A stretch of DNA of 64,000 nt from Tritrichomonas musculus. Taxonomy: Eukaryota; Parabasalia; Tritrichomonadida; Tritrichomonadidae. Made by a program: the position numbers and the translations under genes. Of the stretch, positions 47,839-57,900 are shown one piece after another. The stretch is taken from assembly GCA_039105265.1 (NCBI GenBank), contig JAPFFF010000012.1:3968001-4032000 (forward strand), read 5' to 3'. Each line of letters starts with the position of its first letter. The stretch's first letter is position 1. The notes beneath the pieces were generated by a model. That model saw only the letters and a program-made list of their open reading frames with translations, was not told the DNA's origin and made no database searches.

Positions 47839-49635
47839 TGTTTGATAAAACTAAATTCTGAAACCTTTGCGTTAAGAAAAACCATTTTTACTTATCATGA
47901 TAAATTATTTGATTATAATATACATTTTATTATATTGTTCAGCTCAGTATGCTCTCATTTGCAACTCTATAACATTTAAAAGCAAAGTTTCCTCTATAAT
48001 TAACATATATAACATCACTGAAGGTTAATTATGATTTCTACGTTAAATATATTAATTCAAATCAATGTGTTTTATAATAAACACATCAAGGATTAATGCA
48101 TTTTAAACTATAAGTTCATGTAATTCTTTTTTTTTTTTTTTTTAGAAATAAAGATGCTACACTTAGGCGAGTCGAATACGAGTTTGCAGTGAAGCAGTTC
48201 TAGTAGTTAACAGTAGAGCATAGCAACAAAGTGCCAGCCATACTACTACTACTTCAAATGTCCCCCTGGACATAGCCTTCAAAAATTCTTAAAAAGCTCA
48301 AAAAACTTGGTCTCATTCAAAAATTTCATAATTTTTTTTTTTCAAACAAAATGCTATCAGTTTCGGTTTATTTACTGCCTATTTTTTTTTTTTTTTAAAT
48401 TTAGGTTGGTTATTTACTTTGTATATTTTTAGTTAATATTTATATTGTGAATAAGCGAACAGTGCTGGAGCTCCAGTTTTTGAAATCATATATGGTCCTT
48501 TTTTTTTAAGAAAAAAAAAAAAAAAAACCATGACCTATAGGTCATGGTTTTAAATAAAAAAAAGAAAAAACTTAAAAACTTTAAATTTTTATTATATTTC
48601 ATAAAAATATGATATAATGCATGATTATTAGACTGTTTTAAAGCATAATACTAAAAAAAAAAATCAATTTTTTGAAAATTTACAGACGAATGATTATTAT
48701 TATTATTATTTTTTTTTTTTTTCAATATTTCTTATATATAATATTTTATATATACAATTCATGTAATAATTGATAACCAATCTATTGCTTTTAATTTTCT
48801 TTTTTCTTTTTTTTTCTTTTTTTTTTTTTTTTTTATATATATATAATAAAAAAAGTGCCGTTGAACGTTTATTTTTATTTCTAATGTTTGACAGCACCGG
48901 AATGAGCAATTCCAATAAACGATTACAATAAAAAAAAAGTCCGAGTTCTTAATAACATTGGTCCTTTTCATGGATTACCTATCTTATCGTAGATATATCA
49001 CAATCTTCAAAAAATGATAATCAGATAGCTATTTTTACTAATAGGCAACTTTTTGATTACTGCAGAATATCTCCATCGATACCTTGCATTTTTTTTTTTA
49101 TTCTAAGTGATATTTTCAACTCGTTGATCTTATCTTATCATTACTTATAACCATTATTTGTACTCGTTTTTATTATTTTACGCATTAATATTTAGATTTT
49201 CATTACATTGTTCTTATATTGGCATTTCTTAGTACCATAGTTTTTACTTTTTCAGTGTATCATCACAAAAATAATCAAAAAAATCAATTTTCATCTCGTT
49301 TTTCTTATATTTGCTTTGTTTAATATCTTTATTTTAACTCTTTTTTATTATTTTACGCATTCTAGTTTATATTATACATAATTATTATTCATGTTATTTT
49401 TTATCTTTAAGATAGAATACTTATCTTTTTTATTTATTTATTTATTTTCTTTTTTCTTTCTTATTTTTTTTAAATAAACTATAAAACTCCCTATTTTATT
49501 ATTATAAATCTATTTTTTTTTTTTGGATTTTTTTTAAACAAAAACTTGAAAAATTTACATTCAAAATCTGTACGTTTTTTCTACATTCAATTTTTTATCA
49601 CAATTTTTGAATCAACTCATTGAAAAAGTTTCCCC
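47839..49635. other. Right subterminal region of the 13-kb MULE
   Basis: Mostly AT-rich with long T tracts. Two things stand out: a GC-balanced patch at about 48148-48270 (GGCGAGTCGAATACGAG ... GCCAGCCATACTACTAC), and a perfect 28-bp palindrome at 48524-48551 centred on CCTATAGG within ACCATGACC/GGTCATGGT. No coding region is supported. Confidence 0.6.
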
Positions 49636-49669
49636 ATTCAAAAAGTGGTGTATGCATAAGCGATTGCCC
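49636..49669 (-). repeat. Right TIR of the 13-kb MULE
   Basis: Inverse copy of 36712-36745, ending GCGATTGCCC at 49669. Confidence 0.88.
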
Positions 49670-49678
49670 AAAAATTTT
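49670..49678 (+). repeat. Right target-site duplication of the 13-kb MULE
   Basis: AAAAATTTT, identical to 36703-36711 and directly abutting the TIR. Confidence 0.82.
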
Positions 49679-49718
49679 TTTAAGTTGATTCAAAGTTATT
49701 TTATAAAAATATTGGCGC

Positions 49719-50736
49719 TTGATTTTGATAATTTTTATTATATTTTTCAGGATCGTTCCAGCAGGATTAATTTCTTCCATTAATGGAAAGGCAGATGATT
49801 CATGTGGTGTTTTCCAAGATATTAAAATTAATAATTATATGTATAGCCAGTCAGGTGATATTTTCAGTCTTATCAAATGTTTATTTGATGATACAACATC
49901 TGCTTCTGAAGAAAATACTTATATTATTCATTCAAATAATGTTAATTTAAATGTCGAAAGTTGCCAGTTTAACAATTGCATTTTAACTGGATCCGTTATT
50001 CAATGTGATAGTAAAAGCCTAATTATGTATTCAAATTCTATTTATAACTGTCTTAATCATAATAATTTCAATTCAAAGATAATTATTGTAAAAGCATTGA
50101 GCTCCAGAACTGATATACGAATAAATAATATTACATTTCTGAATTCAAATCATAATTGCAGAGCATATTTTATTCAAACCTTTGCTAATACAATTTTTCA
50201 AAATAATCGAATCGAAAAAGCTTACCAATCACAAGGAAGTTGGCTTTATATTAATATTTCAGGGACATGCACGCCATTAGATATATCTGGATGCTTATTT
50301 TCAGGTTGTGCTGGTGGAAATGGTGCTGTTTTGTTTATATCAAGTGCAATTCAATTTTTTCAAATTTTCAATACAACTTTTGAATGTTTTACAAATTTGA
50401 TATTTGATAAAAATGGCAAAGGTTGTGGATACTTTATAGAAATGAATGCTGCTTCTACCGATTTTAGTGTTTTGTTTGAAGGTTGCCTTTTTAGTAATAT
50501 TGAAAGTAACGCAATCGGAGGTGGCTCAATTGGACTCTGGACAAAAAACATTAAAAATGAAGCTTATTCAGTTTCATTTATAAAATGTGAATTTGAAGAT
50601 CTTTTTTTTTAATGATAGCCAATTTGGAGGTGCTCTCATTTTTTATTCAGCAACAAATAGAAACGCTAACATTGATGTTATTGAATGCCTTCAAAATCAG
50701 GCGGAGCAGCAATCACATACGGAGCTGATTTATGTC
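49719..50736 (+). pseudogene. Broken beta-helix (pectin-lyase-fold) surface-type protein
   Basis: An open frame without its own ATG at the 5' side (it begins at a TTG; the first ATG is at 49839) encodes ~290 residues of short repeating strands with Asn/Cys/Gly turns (FNNCILTGS, ISGCLFSGCAGGNGAV, FEGCLFSNIESNAIGGGS). These are typical of right-handed beta-helix extracellular or surface proteins. At the T run near 50602-50611 the frame stops, but removing one T continues the same pattern (NDSQFGGALIFYSATN). A second shift near 50690 is needed to reach SGGAAITYGAD. At 50737 the sequence switches to a truncated transposon end. With no proper start, two frameshifts and a foreign 3' end, it is a pseudogene fragment. 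No signal peptide or membrane anchor remains. Confidence 0.72.
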
Positions 50737-50873
50737 GATATTTTTTTATTATAAGATATATTTTAGAATTAAAAAATAATGGAAATATTATTTTAATAAT
50801 AAAATAAACAAAATAATAAATATTTAATTTTAATTCAATTTTTTGACACTTCACAAACGATTGAATCCCCTAT
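50737..50873 (+). repeat. Truncated copy of the 890-bp TIR element
   Basis: 137 bp matching 43114-43250 at roughly 90% by eye, including the terminal GATTGAATCCCCTAT. The other ~750 bp and the opposite TIR are absent, and the copy directly abuts the beta-helix gene fragment. Confidence 0.85.
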
Positions 50874-50954
50874 TTAATATAAAACTTTTTCAATTCAAAT
50901 AGCGTCTTATATTTTGTGATATGCTTAAAATAGAGGGAGAATTATTTTTACTAA

Positions 50955-50957
<3 letters not shown>

Positions 50958-50992
<35 letters not shown>
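50958..50992. repeat. TA dinucleotide microsatellite
   Basis: An uninterrupted AT/TA run of about 35 bases upstream of the acetyltransferase gene. Confidence 0.95.
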
Positions 50993-50995
<3 letters not shown>

Positions 50996-51104
50996 TAGGT
51001 AAATAAGTAATTGAATTATTGAAACATTTTGAATACTAAATGGTTGACGCTGATTTAATTTAAAAAGTTTTTTCTTTTTTAAAAAAATATAATCATTTTT
51101 TAAT

Positions 51105-51110
51105 TCATTT
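51105..51110 (+). promoter_or_regulatory. Possible initiator element (TCATTT)
   Basis: TCATTT six bases before the ATG at 51117, matching the trichomonad initiator pattern and its usual short distance to the start. TCATTT also occurs just upstream at 51093, which lowers its weight. Confidence 0.3.
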
Positions 51111-51116
51111 TTATAA

Positions 51117-51617
51117 ATGATTTCGCATTTATTTTCAAGATCTTTATCAGTTAGAAATGCTACCTCTGGAGATTGTACATTTGTTCGTGAAATGATATCA
51201 AAAATAAATAAAATCGTATATGGTTCAGACGTTGTTCCAAAAAACTTTAATGAAGTGTATAATCAAATGATTCAAAATCCAAAAAAGTTTCCGATTTTTG
51301 TTGCTGAAGAGAAAGATGAAAAAAATAAAACAGTTCCTCTTGGTGCAATTGTAACATCAACTATGCTTTATATACAAACATGTAAGCCTTCCTTATATAT
51401 TCAAGATCTGGTTGTTGATGAATCAGCTCGTGGAAAAGGTGTTGGATCTGTCCTAATTAATCATGTAATTGATTATTGCAAAAATAATGAAATGAATTAC
51501 ATTGATTTGGTTCAACCTCCAGATTCTGATAAATTCCATGAAAAAAGGACCAAATTTTACACCGAACAAGGATTTGAAATTGGTGGAAGATATCGTTTAA
51601 TGAATTTAAAACCATAA
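51117..51617 (+). CDS. GNAT-family N-acetyltransferase, 166 aa
   Basis: A compact GNAT domain fills the protein. Acetyl-CoA-binding motif A is IQDLVVDESARGKGVGSVLI (residues 95-114), with the R-G-K-G-V-G loop at 105-110 that holds the CoA pyrophosphate. The C-terminal KFYTEQGFEIGGRYRL has the usual F/YxxxGF strand. N-terminal RNATSGDCTFVREMI matches the first strand-helix of the fold. Substrate cannot be told; diamine/polyamine or small-molecule acetylases have this size. The ATG at 51117 gives a full-length domain with a ~12-residue lead. The stop overlaps TAAA (CCATAAATG), which in Trichomonas can act as the polyadenylation signal. Intact and probably expressed. Confidence 0.88.
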   Translation: MISHLFSRSLSVRNATSGDCTFVREMISKINKIVYGSDVVPKNFNEVYNQMIQNPKKFPIFVAEEKDEKNKTVPLGAIVTSTMLYIQTCKPSLYIQDLVVDESARGKGVGSVLINHVIDYCKNNEMNYIDLVQPPDSDKFHEKRTKFYTEQGFEIGGRYRLMNLKP

Positions 51618-51894
51618 ATGATTAAAATTCTTCTTTAATAAAATTTTAAAATTTTATTTTAGTTTGATTGTATTTGCAATACAAGAATGCTTTTATTAAT
51701 AAATATTGATTTATTCATTTTAAAATAATAATTGATCAAGCAAAAATTCTTCTATTTCCATTCAATTATAATTATTTTTATGTTTGCATTGTTTAATATT
51801 AAATATTTGAAGAGAATAGAATGAAATTTCTTTTTCGAAAGGTTTCATGACGAAATTGGATAATATGAATGATTAATATTATTCATTTTTTACT

Positions 51895-52886
51895 CTATGC
51901 AATGGATGCTTTTTGAATTTTTTCAGAAGAATCATATGATTCTTCTTTATCTTCTTTCATGTCTTTATCATGTTCATCTTTATTTGGTTCTGAAATCATT
52001 AAAACACCCCAAATAATTCCAAAAATACAAATAAAAAAGAAAAATATTGATGTTCCAAACATTGTCATTGTTTTTTTCATTGAAGGAAATGATATCACAA
52101 TAACAAACAAAAAAATCCAATTTGCAATTAAACAAACAGAATTTGCAGCAGGACGTATATCTGATTCAAATGTCTCAGAAACAATGAACCAACAAATTGT
52201 GCCAATTCCATAGCTAAAACCAAATAAAAAAACAAATATACAAACAACTGGCAGAATGTTTGACAATTTGAACTTTTCATTCAAAGCAAGGATAAGCAAG
52301 CCAATTGCACAGATTGCTGAAGATATGATTCTTCAATAAACCATATTAAAATGCCATGTAATGCACTTATACCAGCTCCAACGTAATTTAATTCCATGAA
52401 ATTCAAATAAGGTCCAAGGATGCAAAAAAGATCATTTCCAATTACAATTCCGAAATTTCCAAATGATCCAAGTACGCCTGAATAACCTTCAGGTGCTATT
52501 TCGACTAGATACATTGTGCAAATCGTCATAAATGATCCCATTGAAATTCCACATAAAACACGCATAAATATTCCTGCAATAATGCTCAATTTAGTTAGGC
52601 TATTTAGCAGCCATGAAGCCATTGCAATACAATCTATAATGAATACTGTCATTTTTCTACTTCCGTTGAATTTTGCCAATATTAATTTGGCTACGAATGA
52701 ACCAAAGATTGCGGCTAAAAAGGAGATTGAACTATATAAAACCCATTGAATACTTGTGTCTTTCAAGTGATGTTCACTTCGGATACTATCTCCCGTTGGT
52801 GACGGATAAATTCCATATAATCCAAAATCTATTGATCCAATCATCAAAACAATTCCATATGCTAATTTAATGTTACAGGGTCCCAT
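51895..52886 (-). pseudogene. MFS sugar-transporter pseudogene
   Basis: The first frame (ATG at 52886, MGPCNIKLAYG) covers transmembrane helices 1-6 of a sugar-porter-type transporter, with MRVLCGISMGSFMTICTMYLVEIAPEGYSG as the family's helix 4-5 motif, ending at FIEES. It then shifts frame near 52320 and resumes at SAICAIGLLILALNE, continuing with FGFSYGIGTICWFIVSETF (the GxGxxxWxxxSE motif of helix 10) and helices 11-12. The long cytoplasmic loop, helix 7, helix 8 and part of 9 are missing, so an internal deletion of over 100 codons accompanies the frameshift. Total preserved length is ~335 codons against ~450-500 in the family. A sequencing error could explain the shift but not the missing helices. 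It is convergent with the acetyltransferase gene, 277 bp away. Confidence 0.82.
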
Positions 52887-53638
52887 ATTATAAAACAAAA
52901 CTAAAGAAAAAAATCATTTCACTAATTTTGATTTATTTCATATCAATTGAATTTTTTCTGTTTGTTGATTATTTTGAATGAAAATAGCGTCGTCTAATTC
53001 AAAACTCCATCAATTGACTATGTTGATTTTTAATTTCTTCAAGAGAATCAATATAATAATTTTGATTTGAATTTATAAAAAAATAAAAAGATATCTAGTT
53101 TTTATATGGAAAAGTTGAACATAATCCTCCATATAAATTGTAAGAATTCAGTAGAATTTGATTTTATTTATTCAATTTAAAAAAATGAATTTAAATCATC
53201 TTAAAAAGAGTAATTCCATTTTTATCTTGAAATATTTTTCATTTAGTAGAATTTGTTTTTTATTTATTCGATTTATAATATGTTAAATATTATATAATTA
53301 TTTATATTTACATATTTTGTATTAGACATATACATTTTAAAGGAAAATGAACATTATTTTTTAAACTATCATCAATGTTAAATGAGAATAATTGACCTTT
53401 TATTTTTTTATGAATATCAGTTTTTCGAAAATAGTAAACAATTGTTTCAATTATCTCACTATTTTCATATTCATTTAAATTTAACACGCATATAAATGTA
53501 AAAAAACATATTCATATTTGTTTTATACATGAGTAAAAAATGTTTTATTTCAACTGAAAAGTTTGAGTTTTTTGTGAAAAAAAAAAAAGAAAATAAAGTG
53601 AAAATATTATAATTAAAAATGTTTAGATTTAGATGTAA
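52887..53638. other. AT-rich spacer
   Basis: Between the transporter pseudogene (upstream side) and the 3' end of the hydrolase gene. No open frame, RNA gene or repeat that I can support. Confidence 0.55.
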
Positions 53639-54421
53639 TTAAAAAGTTAAAATTTCATTATCAGATGGAACCAAAACGTTTGGTAAATGCAAATTTTTGA
53701 TATCATCTCTTGTAATTGTAAGATGACTTACGGTTCCCATGTGGCTTGCAATGATAGTTGAGGATTTAGCATATGCTGATATTGCTTTTATATCATCAAT
53801 TCCCATAATCAAAAGAACTTTTGTTCCATCTTCCAAAATTGATGTTGCACCGCATGCATTGATAACAATAATTGAAGGTGAATATTTATCAATAGCTTCT
53901 TTGACTTCAGGGCACCAAATTGTATCACCAGTGATATAAAGTGTTTTTTGATCTTCAGCTTGCAAAACAACACCCATTGCATCATACTTCCATCCAATTC
54001 TTTTGCAGAAAGGTTCAACTAGGTCACGTCTTCCATGTTGTGTTTTTGTTCGAAAGATTTTGATTTTTTCAAACTCAGCACCATTTTCACCAATGATGTT
54101 TATATTTGTAAATCCAAACGTTTTAATGTAATCAAAATCAACTTTGTCATCAACAAAAAACGGTATATCTTTAGGAAGATTTTGGCCTGCAATATCATCC
54201 CAGTGATCAAGATGATGATGAGTTAGAATCACAGCATCAATTCCACTGATAATTTCTTGGACTGAGATTGGTAAATCAACTCTTGGTTGTCTAACATCTT
54301 GATTGACTGAATATTCAAAACCTTCCATTTGTCCTTTTTCCATCAACCATGGATCTATCAGAAAGGTTTTGCCTGCATATGTAGCTTTTATAGTAGCATT
54401 TCTAATTTGATGGATTTTCAT
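53639..54421 (-). CDS. UlaG-like metallo-beta-lactamase-fold hydrolase, 260 aa
   Basis: A metal-dependent hydrolase of the COG2220/UPF0173 type (L-ascorbate-6-phosphate lactonase UlaG is the best-known relative). Metal ligands: H68-x-H70-x-D72-H73 in ILTHHHLDHWDD, H129 in TKTQHGRRD, D166 in YITGDTIW and H227 in IIASHMGTVSH. The start MKIHQIRNATIKATYAGKTFLIDPWL is the normal first strand pair, so the ATG at 54421 is right and the protein is full length. No signal peptide; probably cytosolic. Substrate unknown. Such genes are common in bacteria and scattered in protists, so lateral acquisition is plausible (inference); base composition here gives no separate support. Single exon, minus strand, 73-bp AT-only 3' flank before an A tract. 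Confidence 0.88.
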   Translation of the reverse strand: MKIHQIRNATIKATYAGKTFLIDPWLMEKGQMEGFEYSVNQDVRQPRVDLPISVQEIISGIDAVILTHHHLDHWDDIAGQNLPKDIPFFVDDKVDFDYIKTFGFTNINIIGENGAEFEKIKIFRTKTQHGRRDLVEPFCKRIGWKYDAMGVVLQAEDQKTLYITGDTIWCPEVKEAIDKYSPSIIVINACGATSILEDGTKVLLIMGIDDIKAISAYAKSSTIIASHMGTVSHLTITRDDIKNLHLPNVLVPSDNEILTF

Positions 54422-54429
54422 AATTTTTT

Positions 54430-54434
54430 TATGA
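54430..54434 (-). promoter_or_regulatory. Possible initiator element (TCATA)
   Basis: On the minus strand TCATA lies 8 bp before the hydrolase ATG, matching TCA(Y)(W). Weak on its own. Confidence 0.25.
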
Positions 54435-54985
54435 TGGTTTTTTGTGAAACCATATCAGTATTCAATTTTTTCATTTCAATATTAAGCCATGATTATTCCG
54501 AAAAAAAAAAAAAATTGAGTGAAAAAATAATTTTAAATTGTAATGAAACAAAAAAGGTTATGAAGAATTGTTATCCTCGGTAAATTTTTAGTATAAAACT
54601 TTTTGAATTCAACCAGCGACAGCAATTCAATATTAAAAACAATAAAAATATACAAATATTAAAATATATCATATAATAAATCGTTTTTTTTTCATTGAAT
54701 GCATGAAACGGATCATGATTTTGTTATATTTCAGAATAAATATATTCTTAAGTAAATCAATTTTTTCTTCTTTTTTTTTTAAAAAAAAAAACTAAAACAT
54801 ATTTATTAATATTGAGCATAATTAAAAAAACAATTTATTATTATTATATATATAGTTAGGAGTAAGCCATACCTCACTCCAATTACTGTAGATGGATAGA
54901 CAGAAGCCTTTCATGATTTTTCATCTGATGAAAGTATTTAATAAGATAAAAAATTTTGAAAGAATTCTTTTTTGTTAATACAAAT
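54435..54985. other. Spacer with a structured, less AT-rich patch
   Basis: Between two minus-strand genes. At about 54856-54926 a ~70-nt patch is clearly richer in G+C and can form two hairpins (GGAGT/ACTCC and CTTTCAT/ATGAAAG). It could be a small RNA gene or the 3' UTR of the UBR gene. ACTTTTTGAATTC at 54597-54609 is one copy of a motif common in these spacers. Confidence 0.4.
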
Positions 54986-57900
54986 TTAAATTTCTATCTT
55001 TCTCTTCAGTTCACCAGTGATCAAATCTTCTAACAATTGTGAAACTCGGGATTTATTCAGGATCAAAATATTGCCATGTTTCAAGCCCACATTCTCGTCG
55101 CCATATTTGTCTGTATAAATTGGCAAGCATTTGTTAAACCTTTTCAAAGTACCATCATAATAAAACACAGAAGAAGCGTAATTGCCAGTTATCAACAAAA
55201 TCAACGATCCCAAATTTTTGAAGCATTTTGAAGCATGTTCGAAAAAGCTCACAATCGGTTCATCCGATCCATTTTCAATATTTGGAATCAACTTATTCAA
55301 AAAGCACAATTTTCCACATAACATGCATTGGCAAAATTCAACATTTGGCTTTTTATTTGTCAGAATTATTTTGTAACTCAAAATGTATTCTGTGAAGTTT
55401 TCTTTTAGATTAGGAAATGAGTATTTGACACAAGGTGACAAATTGAAGTAATTTTCTATTGGATTTGAAACTGTTTTTATTTCATCATCAATAGATTTAA
55501 GTTGATGCGATTCAATGAATTCAGAAACGGTTGGAAGAAAGATGGAATCCGAATCTGAATAAAAAGTTATTTGTTCAAGAAGTGAAGCTCTTCGAATGTA
55601 AGTTTGAATTAGCAACAATTGTTCATTTCTATCGGAACTGTTTACTGAAGCAATTGAAACTAAATTGTGCCAAAAAGAAGGAAGAATTGAATCAAATTTC
55701 TTTCTGGCATCTTGAAGATTTCCTCCTGAACAGAATTCAATTGTAAACTTCATAAATGGATCTTCAGTAATGTCGTGATTGTCTTCAATTATATCAACGA
55801 AGAAACAGGCCCGAATAAAATGAATCATGCACAAAATTGTCCTTTTATCGTCAATGTACTTCGGATTATGCCTGTTCAATATTTCAATCAAAGAAAGATT
55901 ATATGCAAGACATTCTTGAGCAGATAAAAAACAAATTAAAAATATTTTAATAGAAAGTTGTTTGATTTGTTCAATGCATGCTGTGTCAGGTTCATTTCCT
56001 TCAAAAACTGGAATTATTACATTTGATTTAGACCTGTCAAGCGGACATGGAATTTCAAAGTTATCATCTTGAATGTCTTCTTCTTGATTCATTTGATGAT
56101 AACAATTGTAATGAGCCCAATGGCCACAAGTTCTAATTTGACAAAAATAAACATTGTAATCTCGTTGTTCAATTTTATGTAATAATGAAGATAGAAACAA
56201 ACTTGCCATGATTCCATAAGTACCTGATGAATTAAACTGTTCTCCACAGAATGCACAATTAAAAGACGATGATGATGTATTTTCAATGGTGTTTAACTCA
56301 TCTTTATTCGCTGAAGCAAAATTTCTTTGATCTTTTAAAAATTTTTCAAGAATTTTTGATTTGTCAATTTTCTTCTTTGATTCATTTTTCTTTTTCACCT
56401 CATTTTCGATCTCTTTGTCTACAATTTCACTTATTTTTGAATATTTCTCAATGCATTCGTTTGAAAAATTCTGAAGATATAAAATTCCATTTTCTAATAA
56501 TTTGACCAATTTAATTAAGTTGTGAATAATACCAATTTGAATGAATTCATTTCCTGTTTCTTCAGGAGTTTCTGATTCCATTAAAATGAGACGAATGAGA
56601 GCAAAAATTGTATGAGCACAAGAAACAGAGAATTTATCAGTGCAACTTAACATTGTAGTTAAAATTCTATGAATTAAAACTTTCATTTCTTTTGTTTGAA
56701 GATAAGATTTAAGGAAAGGAAAAGTGTCGATTGGAGGATCAATTGGGGAAAGACGAAGAAGGATTCCTTTATGATTAGCTATTTCATATGCCAGCATTTT
56801 ATTGAATTCTTTTGATGTGAAATTCGCTGAAAAAATGGAAGAAGTATCGTCATATTCAGGCTTTAAAGTGAAATGACTTCCATTGTTATCAATTCGAATA
56901 TCAACAACCTCTTCAATTGCCTTGTCAATGATGAGAATTTCAGATGTGAATGTTCTAGTTCTATCAATAACTTTCAATCTGTTGTTCTCACCGCAATAAA
57001 CATAGTCAACGACAATTCTCTTCATCTTTTCAAGATCAAGATGAAAATTGAAAAAGTTGTCATTGCACGATAAATTGATGAAAAGACGAAGCATTGCAGT
57101 CATGACATTTGTCCATCTTCGGCAATCAACAGGTTCATCTATTGATAAATTTTCCCAGATACTAACACCAAAAGACTCAGCAATAATAATCACAATTTCA
57201 CCAGCAAATTCTTCCTTCATTGAAATGATTGCCTGAAGTTCAGATAGAGAAGACAAACAGAAGTCATCGTAAAAATTGGCAACATTCTGAAGTGAGTCAT
57301 CATTTAATAAAAACAAGTCATTAATGATCTGATATTTTCCAGCCTCACAACTAGCAAAAATTGCAGCAAGCTGATAAAATTTATTAAAACAAATTCGATC
57401 AAAAATTGTGAATGGATTCACTGAATTATAAAGTGAAAAACAAGAAGCAGAAGAAACAATTAATTTAGCAAGTGGATGATCGAATATATAACTATCAATA
57501 TAAGGCTGTATATAAAAAGATGTTGACTTAAACGAGTTTGAACTTTCTTTAATTTCATCAAGAAATGATTCCAGCTCTTCACAAAAGATCGAAAAGATTG
57601 AATTCAATGTGATGATGTGTGAATCATTGATACTTTCAATTAGCATATCAAACAGCTCATTGTAATTAATGTCTTCATCTACATTGACAGTTATCATTGG
57701 CAGATGATTTGTAAAGATATTCCAGATAAATCTCATGTCTAAAAGATTGTTGGATTGTAAAATATGAATATTTGTGTTGATTGCAACTTTTTCACTTCTT
57801 TTTCGCCGAATGATTGAATTCTTACTATTGATTGACATCAAATGACACAAAGCCTTCAAATAATCAGAATCGTTAACCAGATATTGAAACATCATAACAT

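Larger units (their letters stand above)
36712..49669. mobile_element. Second MULE transposon, 12,958 bp, with internal satellite
   Basis: The 34-bp inverted ends match at all but about two positions: GGCCAATCGCTTAAGCATAC at 36712 and reverse-complement GGGCAATCGCTTATGCATAC at 49669, both continuing ACCACTTTTTGAAT. A perfect 9-bp duplication flanks it. Contents: a 111/126-bp repeat block (36969-37465), a 1483-aa MULE transposase (37496-41947), an 890-bp TIR element (42361-43250), a 65-copy 63-bp satellite (43731-47838) and an AT-rich right end with a GC-balanced patch. Ends and transposase differ from the first MULE, so this is a separate family. Confidence 0.88.

Noticed and set aside
49719-49750. 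3' splice site (TATTTTTCAG) before the beta-helix fragment
   Set aside because: Lacks the ACTAACACAYAG branch/acceptor block of trichomonad introns and no matching 5' site was found.
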